This document shows positions 8,031-18,366 of a DNA stretch of 64,000 nt, one piece after another; the stretch's first letter is position 1; each line of letters starts with the position of its first letter. The DNA lies in contig NZ_WRXN01000019.1 in assembly GCF_009758205.1 (NCBI RefSeq), forward strand, positions 1 to 64,000, read 5' to 3'. The notes beneath the pieces are model-generated. The model ran no database searches and was not told where the DNA came from. It was given only the letters and a program-made list of their open reading frames with translations. Origin of the DNA: Chitinophaga tropicalis (lineage in GTDB: Bacteria; Bacteroidota; Bacteroidia; Chitinophagales; Chitinophagaceae). Both the position numbers and the translations under genes were made by a program.

Positions 8031-10007
8031 TCACTCAAGCACCATTACAAATCCACCATTTGCATTCAAGGTAAGATCAAATTTATTTTGTCCTGTTGTG
8101 TTCCGGGTTGTTTTTGAAAACAGTTCACTGTTTGTACCATCTGTGAACAGCGTTGCCTTTCTTTTCTTAAATGAGCTAATGTCAAGATTAATTTTCTTTT
8201 CACTATTTTCTCCATTGATGCCGGCAATGTACCAGCGGTCACCACTTCGCCTGGCGATGACAGCGTATTTCCCGGGATAGCCTTCCAGAAATTTCACATT
8301 ATCCCAGTTGTCAGGAAGTTTTCTTAAAAACTCTTTTACATCGTCAGGTACATGTACCATTCCTTCGGGTGATTGCGCATAATGCTGTATGCCTGACAAG
8401 AATAAAACCGAAAGGGCCAGTTCGAAAGCGGGAGTGGTTTTCCTGGTACAATTAGACGATGTAAGTCCTGTAAGATTCATGGGTGTAAAATCCATTGGGT
8501 CGAATGTGTTCCTGGTGAACGGCAACATAGCGCAATGGTTGGCCTGCTTATCGGCAGCCTTCTGATCAAATGTTACCATCTCCATTCCATAAATTGCTTC
8601 GGCTGTCATAAGATGAGGATATGTTCTTTGCCAGCCCCTTGGCAATGTAGCGCCGTGAAAGTTTACGAGCAACTTATATTTTGCAGCATCATTCAAAATG
8701 TCAATGTAGTATTGAATCATGCTCTGGCCATCTCCACCAAAGAAATCAATCTTTACGCCTTTAATACCCATTGCCTGTAAACGGCTGAATTCTTTTTCCC
8801 GTCCCTCCTTCGTAAGCAATATGTCTTTAGGATGATAGCGGATCGTGTTCCAGTCACCTGCAGAATTGTACCATAATATTAACCCAACATTCTTTGGTTT
8901 TGCATAAGATGACAGTTCGGCTATTTTATCATATCCGATCTTAGTATCCCAGTCTGCATCTACCAGGCAATATTGCCAGTGCATGTTATAAGCATAGTCA
9001 ATATATTTTTTCTGTTCCTCAAAAGTGATGTTATCATCCTTGCTATTGATCCAGCTCCAACTGGCTCTTCCGGGTTTTACAAAAGATGTATCCTTTAATA
9101 CTGCTGCCGGCGCCAGATCGGTGCCCAATGTTGACTCAGCAATTGTTTTCAAACTTCCGATGGCAATAATACGCCACGGTGTAAGCCACGGCTTATTACT
9201 CTGAGGTAAATAGCCCCCGCCCGTAAATACCTCTCTCGGATCGGCAAAGCCAATTGAATAAACAGAGGAGGCAGAATCATTTATCAATCTTGTACCGCAA
9301 TAAGTGCCATCAAGTGCTGCTTCGGTGATCAATACCCATGTTTGATCTGTTTTAAACAAAGCAGGGTATACCCAGCCCGACTTTAACGGCGATACCGTGC
9401 CAACAGAAATGTCCTGCAAATAATGTTCTTCATAAGACGGATGACAGTGTTCGAAACCTGTTTTTGCTTCACTCATGGGTTGCAGCCATGCTCTTGTTTT
9501 CCTGTCGAATGTAAATGAGGACTGTTCCTTAACTATCGTTTCATTATTCTTTATCCAGGGAAACCGATAACGGAAAGCAACGCCGTCGTCAGATAACCTG
9601 AAAATGATATCCATTTTTTCCTTTTCAGGATTAGCAAAAGATATCACCAATTGATTGGCCTGGTAAAGAATGCTGCTTTTCTTTGCATTCTTTGTCTGGT
9701 AGCTATCTGTTATACGTTCTGGTTTTGATGTCATGACCAGTTTCATGCCTTGTGTAAAATCATGCCCCTTCATCATCACACCTAAAGCCGAAGGCTGAAT
9801 GACGTTAATGCCGGATTTTTGTATCCTGTATTGAATTTCACCTGAAGCTGACAAGAATACATTTAGCGCAATGGATTTATCCGGGCTTTGCAGTTGAGCA
9901 ACCTGTTGTGCCTGTAACAGATTCATCATTCCAATTCCCCGGCCATTCATGCCAATAAGGAGCCAAACTAAGAGAATTGTGTTTTTAAAACTCATTTTCA
10001 TAACCAT
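8031..10007 (-). CDS. Glycoside hydrolase family 97 (probable retaining alpha-galactosidase type)
   Basis: A 658-residue secreted enzyme with an N-terminal signal, a beta-sandwich domain that opens QLQSPDKSIALNVF, a (beta/alpha)8 barrel and a C-terminal beta domain. GVKIDFFGGDG places an Asp at residue 421 where retaining GH97 enzymes (BtGH97b type, alpha-galactosidase) have their nucleophile; inverting SusB-type alpha-glucosidases lack it. E470 in LMTAEAIYG is the likely acid/base. It follows the GH74 gene by 203 bases in the same direction. An alpha-galactosidase is not an obvious need for xyloglucan, so the substrate may be a mixed hemicellulose, or activity may differ. Confidence 0.88.
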   Translation of the reverse strand: MVMKMSFKNTILLVWLLIGMNGRGIGMMNLLQAQQVAQLQSPDKSIALNVFLSASGEIQYRIQKSGINVIQPSALGVMMKGHDFTQGMKLVMTSKPERITDSYQTKNAKKSSILYQANQLVISFANPEKEKMDIIFRLSDDGVAFRYRFPWIKNNETIVKEQSSFTFDRKTRAWLQPMSEAKTGFEHCHPSYEEHYLQDISVGTVSPLKSGWVYPALFKTDQTWVLITEAALDGTYCGTRLINDSASSVYSIGFADPREVFTGGGYLPQSNKPWLTPWRIIAIGSLKTIAESTLGTDLAPAAVLKDTSFVKPGRASWSWINSKDDNITFEEQKKYIDYAYNMHWQYCLVDADWDTKIGYDKIAELSSYAKPKNVGLILWYNSAGDWNTIRYHPKDILLTKEGREKEFSRLQAMGIKGVKIDFFGGDGQSMIQYYIDILNDAAKYKLLVNFHGATLPRGWQRTYPHLMTAEAIYGMEMVTFDQKAADKQANHCAMLPFTRNTFDPMDFTPMNLTGLTSSNCTRKTTPAFELALSVLFLSGIQHYAQSPEGMVHVPDDVKEFLRKLPDNWDNVKFLEGYPGKYAVIARRSGDRWYIAGINGENSEKKINLDISSFKKRKATLFTDGTNSELFSKTTRNTTGQNKFDLTLNANGGFVMVLE

Positions 10008-10210
10008 TATGACTTAAAATTTTATCAAATCCAAAAGAAAATATCGATCTTCCCATAGGGTTCAAATGGGCTTGCTGACCACTACCAAGTTAAGTTAAAA
10101 CGGGCTCAATTTTCAATGCTCAAACATACATTGCTTTTTAACAGCACCATTTATGCAAAAAATTGGGAATGCTTCGCTGGAAGCATTCCCGGAAACTGGT
10201 GAAAAATCTG

Positions 10211-13200
10211 TCAATGAACGATGAGCTTCTTAGTGAAACTCTCCCCTTTCGAATCTATCGTGACAATGTAGAACCCTGCATTAAGCCGCGAATCGATCTC
10301 TATCTTGTTACTGCCGTAAGTTTTCTTTTCGTAAAGCATTCTGCCCTGGTTGTCATAAATTCTTACGACCGCACTTTCTGAAATATCCTGAAGAAGGACC
10401 GTAAATCTTCCTTCAATGGAGGGATTCGGATATATACTAACGGCATTTTCATTAATGCTGACCTTCGATGATACTCTGGCAGCTGAAGCCGTTCCTGCTT
10501 CCAAAACCAACGGGGATAAATAACTTCCGGCGATCACCTGTTGTGAAATGCCAGGCCCTTGCCAGGATACAGCTACATTATCACCACCACCACCTTCTTT
10601 ATGAAGCACTTCAATGTAGTATTTTTGCCCGGCAACCAGGCTAATGGCAGCGGATTGCTGTGTGCTATACTTATTCCATTGTCTTGAAGTGGTCCACCCA
10701 TTCACATAAGCTATCCTGGAGCTATTGGCTGGGTTATCGGTGGTGCTCAGGTATAAATCCGCGTTGTCATCTCCCGCTATCCAGAAAGTGTAGCTTCCGC
10801 TTACAGGAGGATGGATATATCCGCGGATCCTGGTTCCATAGTTATCCGCCCAGTTTGTGGGGCCTTCCAGGCTGGTGATCTGATCCCTGCCGGTAGGATT
10901 GTTTGGATAACTGGCATTGGAGGTCAGGCTACCAATAACAGTTCCGCCAATCCCTGTCCAGGATTCTCTTAGTATGGAGCCGGTCAGGGTGATGTTAAAG
11001 GTTTGCGTACTCTGACATCCTCCGCTATTGGTGTAGGTAGCCACATAGTTGCCCGCCTGGTTGGCCTGGATATTTGAAATGGTTACTTCCCGCGTAGCAG
11101 CACTGAAATTATTCGGTCCGCTCCAGCTCCACGATCCTCCCTGTATGGGCTGAGGGCCAAACTGTACGCTGCCACCTGCAGATACAGAGGCATTGGCTGT
11201 TTGCTGCCAGGTCCCGCCGTTGAGCTGTACATACGGTGTGATGGCAGTAGGTGTACAGGGAGCAGGGTCCCAGTAAATTAAACCTCTTCCTCCGCCGGCG
11301 CTCATATATACTCTTCCGGCAACGTTCATGTCTCCGACCAGCAATGGCGCGCCTGCAAATTCATTGGCGTCGTCGTTTATCCTGGTCCATGTAGCACCCT
11401 GATCTGTTGATCTGAAAAGCCCTGTCACACCAGAGACTGTTCCCCAGATGAAAACAGTAGGATAGCTGGATCCAGACATCGCCTTTCCCATTCCTACCGT
11501 TTTACAATAAGTTACATCTGAAACAGTTGTATAAGCCGCTCCATAGTTGCTTGAATATTTTAAGCCATTACGGCCAAGAGGTACCCATACATGCCCTTCA
11601 AGACCCGGCGCTGTCCGGATCTGGGCTGATTCCCAAGGATAATTCGCTGTTGACGCACCCGGCGTGCCCGCTACTGAAAAGCTGACTCCTTTATTGGAGC
11701 TTCTCAGCATTTGTCCGTTGCCTGGATTGTATATATAAAAGTAGTTTGGATTTACCTGGTCAGCAACAGGAGCTGCGTCTCCGAGGGATACACCCGAACA
11801 GGCGGTCCAGCTGGATCCGTTGTTCGTCGTATAGTAGGTAGTTGCCGAACCTCCGGGGCAATGCAGTATTGTTCCCCCGTCGGCGCTGATGGCAACCTTT
11901 CCCTGTGAACCCATATTGGTGGGGGTTCCTGTCCACGTAGCACCTTTGTCCGTCGAATAGTAAACAATGTTTCCCCCGTTAGAAGCTCTTACTACTTTGT
12001 TTGTGTTACCTGCAGCATAAGCAATGCTCTGGTTGTTCCCGTCTGTAGGAGAAAGTCTTTTTGATGGATAGGAAGTCAGCGGCTCATGCACAAAGCCGGT
12101 TACATCTCCGAAAGAAGAAATAAACGGCCCTCCCGGAATGCTTATCCCGTCAAGCAACGCTGTTTCTTCAATCCCGATCACATCATATTTCCATGAGGGA
12201 TTTGTGGCTGTAATATCGGAACAGGTATATATTCCACCTCCGCCGATCACCCGCACTTTTGAAAGGTTGGACTGGTCGAACTCGATACAGTCCATCCAGT
12301 TAACACCGCCTCCGGCAGACCATTCCATGCCGTTACTATCATAGGTGGCGTTCGTACCGTTTTTAAGCGTCCAGGTTGATCCGCCATCGGCAGAGAGGAA
12401 AATAAAGTCTCCCCAGCCGGTACCAAACTGGTTATTCCAATACAAGCCACAGGTAGAAACTATTACCCGGTCAACATTGGTCGGGTCTATGCTTACTCCG
12501 CCGTATGAATAATCCTTCCAATGAGCGGGGGTAACGTTTGTCCACACACCGGTAGTGGTGTTGAGCTTATATAACTTCCCATCTCCTCCTCCAGATTGGG
12601 GTCCTGCCTCATCCGAATAGGTAACATACATGGTAGTTCCCTGCAGCGCTGCGCGGTGCGGCATAAAACCGGTGGTTGCGGAAATGGCGGTAAAGGTGGC
12701 TCCTCCGTCTGTACTTTTATAAATATTCTCGCTTCCGGTGCGGGAAACGCCTATATATATGGTTTGAGAAGCCCCGTTCACTACGGCGCCTGAAGGATCA
12801 TAAAGTACAAAACATATTCCGTTCTCATTGGGGGTAGTAGTTACGCCGTTCCACGCAAGGTTCCAGGTAACGCCGCCATCTGTACTTTTCCATAGTCCGT
12901 TAGCCCTGGTTCCGCAGAACAATATGTTACTGTTTTTGGGATCTACGGCAAGACGTTCTCCGTTTCCGCGTCCGCTCCCATTTCCATGCGCTTTAAATTT
13001 ATCCGTAACATCTGTGTAAGTGAACGTATTTCCTTTGTCGGTGGATTTCAATATAGCCGTTCTTCCGTTGTTGATGTAGGAAGTCCCGCAGAGCATGTAA
13101 ACATTATTAGGATTTTGCGGATCCAGCGCTAACGCTTCCACACCAATAAATCCATTTTCTGACTCGTTAAGCCAGTCGAGCAGCTGAACCCATTTATTGT

Positions 13201-13501
13201 TAGTGGCATCCCAGCGATAAGCTCCGCCTACATCCGTGCGGCAATATCTATCGCCCGATGTTTTGTGGGTAACGATCCCAGTCACAAAGCCGCCGCCACC
13301 AATAGGTGCATTCTTCCAGGTATAGCCGGTGTTCTGCGCCTCCGCTTTATAGCCCAGGAACACGATACTTACAAGAAGTAAACAGAGAAACGCAAGTTTC
13401 TTTTGCCTGAACTGCGGGAACAAATGAGGGGATATGAAAGATCCGAAGACAAAAAGCAGCATAACCTTTTGTTTAAATAGCGCCAGTAATTTGGTTTTCA
13501 T
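10211..13501 (-). CDS. GH74 xyloglucanase with Ig-like, PA14 and T9SS sorting domains
   Basis: A 1096-residue exported endo-glucanase. The N-terminus has an unusual double hydrophobic stretch, the signal proper being about 34-56 (KKLAFLCLLLVSIVFL..AEAQ). The catalytic twin propeller (about 57-770) begins YTWKNAPIGGGGFVTGI and holds the GH74 acids, D90 in RTDVGGAYRWD and D466 in FGDVTGF, plus BNR-type STDGG.TW repeats. Then come an Ig-like segment (about 775-855), a PA14 domain (about 860-1000) and a C-terminal Por sorting domain (VSIYPNPSIEGRFTV to KKLIVH). GH74 enzymes cut the xyloglucan backbone; the tail predicts type IX secretion and surface attachment or release. It follows susD across a strong hairpin. 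Confidence 0.92.
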   Translation of the reverse strand: MKTKLLALFKQKVMLLFVFGSFISPHLFPQFRQKKLAFLCLLLVSIVFLGYKAEAQNTGYTWKNAPIGGGGFVTGIVTHKTSGDRYCRTDVGGAYRWDATNNKWVQLLDWLNESENGFIGVEALALDPQNPNNVYMLCGTSYINNGRTAILKSTDKGNTFTYTDVTDKFKAHGNGSGRGNGERLAVDPKNSNILFCGTRANGLWKSTDGGVTWNLAWNGVTTTPNENGICFVLYDPSGAVVNGASQTIYIGVSRTGSENIYKSTDGGATFTAISATTGFMPHRAALQGTTMYVTYSDEAGPQSGGGDGKLYKLNTTTGVWTNVTPAHWKDYSYGGVSIDPTNVDRVIVSTCGLYWNNQFGTGWGDFIFLSADGGSTWTLKNGTNATYDSNGMEWSAGGGVNWMDCIEFDQSNLSKVRVIGGGGIYTCSDITATNPSWKYDVIGIEETALLDGISIPGGPFISSFGDVTGFVHEPLTSYPSKRLSPTDGNNQSIAYAAGNTNKVVRASNGGNIVYYSTDKGATWTGTPTNMGSQGKVAISADGGTILHCPGGSATTYYTTNNGSSWTACSGVSLGDAAPVADQVNPNYFYIYNPGNGQMLRSSNKGVSFSVAGTPGASTANYPWESAQIRTAPGLEGHVWVPLGRNGLKYSSNYGAAYTTVSDVTYCKTVGMGKAMSGSSYPTVFIWGTVSGVTGLFRSTDQGATWTRINDDANEFAGAPLLVGDMNVAGRVYMSAGGGRGLIYWDPAPCTPTAITPYVQLNGGTWQQTANASVSAGGSVQFGPQPIQGGSWSWSGPNNFSAATREVTISNIQANQAGNYVATYTNSGGCQSTQTFNITLTGSILRESWTGIGGTVIGSLTSNASYPNNPTGRDQITSLEGPTNWADNYGTRIRGYIHPPVSGSYTFWIAGDDNADLYLSTTDNPANSSRIAYVNGWTTSRQWNKYSTQQSAAISLVAGQKYYIEVLHKEGGGGDNVAVSWQGPGISQQVIAGSYLSPLVLEAGTASAARVSSKVSINENAVSIYPNPSIEGRFTVLLQDISESAVVRIYDNQGRMLYEKKTYGSNKIEIDSRLNAGFYIVTIDSKGESFTKKLIVH

Positions 13502-13561
13502 AGATTTTATATGGTTTAAGTAAAAATGTGTAGCAGCGCGGTCCTCTGAGTCTCAAATGAT

Positions 13562-13595
13562 TTTGCCGGGGGGATATTCTGATCCCCCCGGCAAA
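13562..13595 (-). terminator. Strong intercistronic hairpin between SusD and GH74 genes
   Basis: A 14-bp perfect stem (13562-13575 with 13582-13595, TTTGCCGGGGGGAT) closes a six-base loop. There is no T-run after it in the direction of transcription. It may attenuate transcription into the enzyme genes or protect the susCD transcript end, rather than fully terminate. Confidence 0.75.
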
Positions 13596-13613
13596 CGATT
13601 TAAATAAAGCTAA

Positions 13614-15206
13614 TTACCATCCGGCATTTTGTTTCAATACGTTATTTGACAAAGTGATCTGTGAATAAGGTATTTGTACCAGACCCTTTGTTTCCGTAAT
13701 CTTTGATGCTAAAATGGTTTTTGTTGTATTCACTCCGCCATTCTGGAGGGTTACTGACTCAGCAATGGCAGATGCAGCAACATCTATGCCCTGACGAAGC
13801 AGGTCCCAGTAGCGGATCCCCTCTCCTGCAAACTCAAGCCTTCTTTCATTCATAATATTTTCCTGGCTTACCGGGATCTGAACAAAGCTGGCGCCTAAAG
13901 CTCTTTTGCGTACATCATCAAAGTAATTTTGTGCGCCCCCGGCACCTAATTCAGCCGCCATTAACAATACATCCGCATAACGGATAGATACATAGTCCTG
14001 GTACTGGCTGATCATGAAGCTCACGCCACCCATTTTTTCCGCCAGGCTTTTTCCTGCTGCATCAGCCATTGGCGTATATTTTTTTATGCAGTAGCCTGTA
14101 TACTCTCTCTGATCTTTTATATTCTGGAAATCAAGTCCTTCGTCCTTTATAGAAATAATAGAAGCACTTCTCCGGCTATCTTCCGGGGCGTAGGCATTCC
14201 AAAGCCTGGGGTTCACCGTTGCTCCTCCCCAGCCCATTCCATAGGGATAAATACTCTGGATACGGATACCGAACATTACCATCCAGTTATTGCCATCCAC
14301 GTTGCCGTTCCAGTCGCTGGTATAAGTGTATTTGATGGCAAACACGGTTTCCTTATTATCCTCTCCTACGTAGTTATTGAGAGAGGCTGCAGGCCATAAA
14401 TTGGCAAATTTGTCAACCAGCCCGAATCCTCCGTTATTAATAACATCTTCCAAATAAGCAAGCGCCTGTGCTTTTGACACCTCCCCTACCAGGTCTGCTT
14501 TGCTATAGGCGCCGGTGTAGTAAAGGAACACGCGGCCAATCAAAGACTCAGCGGCCCATTTGGTTACCCGTCCGCGGGTGGAAGCGTCCTGACTGCCATA
14601 ACCGGTAGCAGGAAGATTGGAAGCTGCAAACTTCAGGTCGTTGGTAATGAGCTTATAAACGCTGTCCGGACTGGCCTGAGGCACGTTATCGGTAGTAGGT
14701 TTTGTGATCAATGGAATACTGCCCCATAACCTGATCATATCAAAATAGCAGTATGCGCGTATAAACCTTGTTTCAGCTTCATAAACATTACGCAGATTGT
14801 CATTTCCTTTCCAATCCACTCCGTCCAGGTGTGACAAAAGCATGTTGGCGCGGTAAATAGCTTTGTAATAAAGGCTCCAGCTATCGCCAAACATATTCTG
14901 GTCAGAAGGTGAACGAAGCTTATCAAACTCGTCCATCATTTGAAAACCAAATCCGTCTGCATTGCCGGTAGCTCCGAAAGCCTCGTCGGACATGACCGTC
15001 GACGCCACAGGGAAAGCAACCCCACCTGACCACACACGCTGCAAGCCATCGTATACGCCTACCAATGCTTTCCAGGCATCGTCCGGTGTTTTATAAAAAT
15101 TCTGTTCTGTGGCAGATGTTACATCTTCCGTGTCAAGGAAGTTTTTACTACAGGCTATCAATGATAACAATGCGGTAAACAGTATATAAACTTTAATGTT
15201 TTTCAT
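13614..15206 (-). CDS. SusD/RagB family glycan-binding lipoprotein
   Basis: A 530-residue outer-membrane lipoprotein with signal MKNIKVYILFTALLSLIAC (lipidated Cys 19) followed by SKNFLDTEDVTSATEQNFYKT, a typical SusD start. The N-terminal TPR-like SusD domain and the ending with RRLEFAGEGIRYWDLLRQG and an LKQNAGW terminus fit the family. It should cap the SusC transporter and capture oligosaccharides at the cell surface. It lies 18 bases after susC and is followed by a hairpin. Confidence 0.95.
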   Translation of the reverse strand: MKNIKVYILFTALLSLIACSKNFLDTEDVTSATEQNFYKTPDDAWKALVGVYDGLQRVWSGGVAFPVASTVMSDEAFGATGNADGFGFQMMDEFDKLRSPSDQNMFGDSWSLYYKAIYRANMLLSHLDGVDWKGNDNLRNVYEAETRFIRAYCYFDMIRLWGSIPLITKPTTDNVPQASPDSVYKLITNDLKFAASNLPATGYGSQDASTRGRVTKWAAESLIGRVFLYYTGAYSKADLVGEVSKAQALAYLEDVINNGGFGLVDKFANLWPAASLNNYVGEDNKETVFAIKYTYTSDWNGNVDGNNWMVMFGIRIQSIYPYGMGWGGATVNPRLWNAYAPEDSRRSASIISIKDEGLDFQNIKDQREYTGYCIKKYTPMADAAGKSLAEKMGGVSFMISQYQDYVSIRYADVLLMAAELGAGGAQNYFDDVRKRALGASFVQIPVSQENIMNERRLEFAGEGIRYWDLLRQGIDVAASAIAESVTLQNGGVNTTKTILASKITETKGLVQIPYSQITLSNNVLKQNAGW

Positions 15207-15224
15207 TGCTGATTCATTTTTAAT

Positions 15225-18200
15225 TTAAAAGCGGATGTTTGCCCCAACCATGTATGTTCTGGGCCTGGGATAATATCCAAGGTCCACTCCTGATGAAAAA
15301 CCTTCATTATATCCAACTTCCGGATCCATTCCCCTGTACCCGGTAATTGTAAAAGCATTCAGCACAGAAGCGTATACTCTCAGCTTGCCCAGGTAACTTT
15401 TCTTAACCAGGTTCGCAAAATCATAGCCGAGTGTAATAGTGCTGATACGAAGGAATTTCCCATCATGAATATACAGGTCGGAGAACTGCGCCCAGTTGGC
15501 GCCATCTTCTGTTACCCTGGGGATCCTGTTGGATGTTCCCCGACCATGCCAACGTTCCAGGATCTCCGTAGTATAATTACCGAAGCCACCCGGACCTCTC
15601 CATGATTGCACCAGCTGATTACCTGAAACACCGGATGCCTGAATAAAGAGATCAAAGCCTTTGTAGTCCAGCGCTACATTAAAACCAAATGTGAAATCAG
15701 GATTAGGATCACCGATCTTTGTTTTGTCATTAGCATCAATAACCCCATCGTTGTTCAGATCAACGTAACGAACATCTCCCGGCTTGGCGTTAGGCTGGAT
15801 GGGCGTGCCTGTTTTACCTTTATAGGCCAGTACATCTTCTGCTGTCTGGAAAATGCCGTCGGTTTTAAGTCCCCAGAAATAGCCTACCGGCTCACCGTTT
15901 GCCGCACGGTAAAACTCACCTGCATTAGCATACAGCACATTGGTATTGCCATGAAGCACATGGTCGTTTGTAGGAATATTTCCTATCCTATTTTTGTTAT
16001 AGGCGCCATTTATACCAATTGAATAATGGAAGTTCTTACCGATGCTGTTGCGGTAATTAAGCGCAAGCTCAACACCGGTATTCTGTACATCGCCACCGTT
16101 GATCAGCGGGGCATCAGCTCCGGCGGTGGCCAGAATAGGTACTGTAATTAACCAGTCTTTTGTTTTTTTGTTATAATACTCGAAGGTTACGTTCAATTTT
16201 TTCAGCACGGTAGCGTCAAAGCCGATGTTGGTCTGTTCTGAGGTTTCCCATTTTACATCGGGATTGGCGATGCGGCTTGGGTAGGCCCCCTGTGTATTCG
16301 CTCCTTCAACGGGCCCGAAGATATATGCCGTATTGCTGAAGCTGATGGGAGACAGATACTGATAGGCAGCCACATTCTGGTTGCCTACCCGGCCCCAGCT
16401 ACCGCGAACTTTCAGGAAGTCCAGCCAATGAGCGCCCTGCATAAAGTTCTCCATAGAGGCCACCCATCCTGCGGACACGGAAGGAAAATATCCCCAGCGG
16501 TGCCCGGGTGCAAATCTTGATGACCCATCAGACCTGAAGGTGATATTCAACAGGTATTTTTCCCGGAAGTCGTATTGTAAACGTCCGAAATAAGACAGTA
16601 AAGCATTTTCAGTCGGGGACCCGCCAACGCTCATATACGGAGCGCCCCTGTTCACATTCTGGGCTACAGAAAGATAAGCGTGCTGCAGGTCGGCCACACG
16701 CAGGTACCAGTTGCTACCATTCATACCCACTGTTTTTGTTTTCAGTGAGGAACTACCGGCCATTACGCTGAAATGATGGTTGGTGGTTACATTAAAATCA
16801 TAGCTCAGTAAATTATCGAACTGAAGGGTTAGTCCGTTACCCATTGACTGGGTCACCTTGGAGGTGTCATTAAAAGAATAAATAGAAAGGTGATAAACCG
16901 GTGTATAACCATGACTTTGATTAGAGGTATAATTTATACCCAGGCTGGAGCGGAATTTTAATCCTTTAATGGGTTCTGCCTGTATATACACATCACCAAA
17001 CAAACCCTGGTTGCTGTTCCGGTTCCGGGTGGTATAGTCCATTACTGCATAGGGATTGGCTTCCGTATTGTTCCATGCCTGATCGGGTTTTCCCGGGTAC
17101 CAGCCTTTTTTGTCGCTGCTGAAATAATTACCGGCCGAATCATACATGGGCAGTAAAGGGCTTGTGCTGAAAGCGCTGCGCAAAGTATTGTTGTACTGTC
17201 CATCTACCAAAATACCATGACTATTCTGATAATTGAATGTAAGATGCTCTCCCAGCTTAATTATATTCTCATATAGGTTGTGCTCAGAGTTTATCCTGAA
17301 GGTGTAGCGTTCGAAGCTGGAAATGTCAGATCCGCCCACAATGCCGCCCTGGCCTGTGTATCCCAGTGATAAGGAATAGGCGGAACCTGCACCGCCACCC
17401 TGTACACCGAGTACGTAGTTTTGGGTAGGTACATTATTTTTAAACATCTGGTCAAGCCAGTTAGTATTCACAGGTAAATTGTTAACTACGTCATTGCTGA
17501 AATAAGGAGCTTTACCAGAGTTAACTGCGGCTTCATTTATAATGGTAGCGTATTCTTTTGCATTCAATAGTTTTGCTTTACGGGGCGGCCGCTGAGCACC
17601 GTAAAAAACATCGAGGGTAACCTGTGCTTTCTGATTGAGTTTCCCTGATCTTGTGGTAACCAGGACAACACCATTGGCCGCCTGGGAACCGTAAATGGCG
17701 GCGGAAGCGGCATCTTTCAGGATGTCAATGGATTCAATATCCGCAGGATTCAGGTATGAAATATCGCCAGTCTGAACGCCATCAACAATGTACAGCGGAG
17801 AAAAATTGCCAACCGTACCTTTACCACGGATAATAACGTTCATTCCTGAACCAGGCTGTCCTGAATAAGAAGTGATCTGTACACCAGGCGCCTGCCCCTG
17901 CAAAGCCTGCAGTGCATTGGTAGTATTCTGCTTTTGAATATCGGCGCCTTTTACCTGTATGTTGGCCCCTGTAACCAGTTTTTTCTTCTGTGTACCGTAA
18001 CCGATCACTACTACATTCTCCAGCTGGTTCTCTGATTCCTGCAGCCGGATATTCAATTCCTGCGATTCAACCTTTACCTCTTTTGCAATAAACCCTATGG
18101 AAGAGATCACCAACACATCGCCGGTGGATGCGTTAATGGAAAACCTTCCTGTTTCGTCGGCAACGGCGGAGGTATGGGTATTTTTTACTGTAACCGAAGC

Positions 18201-18347
18201 CCCCGGAACCGGGGTGGATGTGCTTTGGCTGGTTACTGTTCCACTCACTTTCGGCGTTTGAGCAAAAGTGCTTTTGCTTAGGGTAAAAATCATAATTGTC
18301 CCCCAGAGCAGCAATATTCGCAAGCGAATAATTTTGGCTGACTTCAT
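15225..18347 (-). CDS. SusC/RagA family TonB-linked outer-membrane transporter
   Basis: A 1040-residue protein with signal peptide (to about residue 30, ending TFAQ), a carboxypeptidase-regulatory-like domain (about 33-112, VSGTVTSQSTSTPVPGASV), a TonB plug (about 120-230, with VVIGYGTQKKK and ILKDAASAAIYGSQAANGVV) and a long beta-barrel ending in TYMVGANIRF with the terminal Phe expected for barrel insertion. It imports oligosaccharides through the outer membrane using TonB energy. It is paired with the downstream SusD and preceded by GH31 at 19 bases, so all are one transcript. Confidence 0.96.
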   Translation of the reverse strand: MKSAKIIRLRILLLWGTIMIFTLSKSTFAQTPKVSGTVTSQSTSTPVPGASVTVKNTHTSAVADETGRFSINASTGDVLVISSIGFIAKEVKVESQELNIRLQESENQLENVVVIGYGTQKKKLVTGANIQVKGADIQKQNTTNALQALQGQAPGVQITSYSGQPGSGMNVIIRGKGTVGNFSPLYIVDGVQTGDISYLNPADIESIDILKDAASAAIYGSQAANGVVLVTTRSGKLNQKAQVTLDVFYGAQRPPRKAKLLNAKEYATIINEAAVNSGKAPYFSNDVVNNLPVNTNWLDQMFKNNVPTQNYVLGVQGGGAGSAYSLSLGYTGQGGIVGGSDISSFERYTFRINSEHNLYENIIKLGEHLTFNYQNSHGILVDGQYNNTLRSAFSTSPLLPMYDSAGNYFSSDKKGWYPGKPDQAWNNTEANPYAVMDYTTRNRNSNQGLFGDVYIQAEPIKGLKFRSSLGINYTSNQSHGYTPVYHLSIYSFNDTSKVTQSMGNGLTLQFDNLLSYDFNVTTNHHFSVMAGSSSLKTKTVGMNGSNWYLRVADLQHAYLSVAQNVNRGAPYMSVGGSPTENALLSYFGRLQYDFREKYLLNITFRSDGSSRFAPGHRWGYFPSVSAGWVASMENFMQGAHWLDFLKVRGSWGRVGNQNVAAYQYLSPISFSNTAYIFGPVEGANTQGAYPSRIANPDVKWETSEQTNIGFDATVLKKLNVTFEYYNKKTKDWLITVPILATAGADAPLINGGDVQNTGVELALNYRNSIGKNFHYSIGINGAYNKNRIGNIPTNDHVLHGNTNVLYANAGEFYRAANGEPVGYFWGLKTDGIFQTAEDVLAYKGKTGTPIQPNAKPGDVRYVDLNNDGVIDANDKTKIGDPNPDFTFGFNVALDYKGFDLFIQASGVSGNQLVQSWRGPGGFGNYTTEILERWHGRGTSNRIPRVTEDGANWAQFSDLYIHDGKFLRISTITLGYDFANLVKKSYLGKLRVYASVLNAFTITGYRGMDPEVGYNEGFSSGVDLGYYPRPRTYMVGANIRF

Positions 18348-18366
18348 ACGTGTGAATTTAAATTGG

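Noticed and set aside
13562..13595. Hairpin considered as an insertion-sequence end or integration site
   Set aside because: No flanking duplication or transposase is present and the genes on both sides form one locus.
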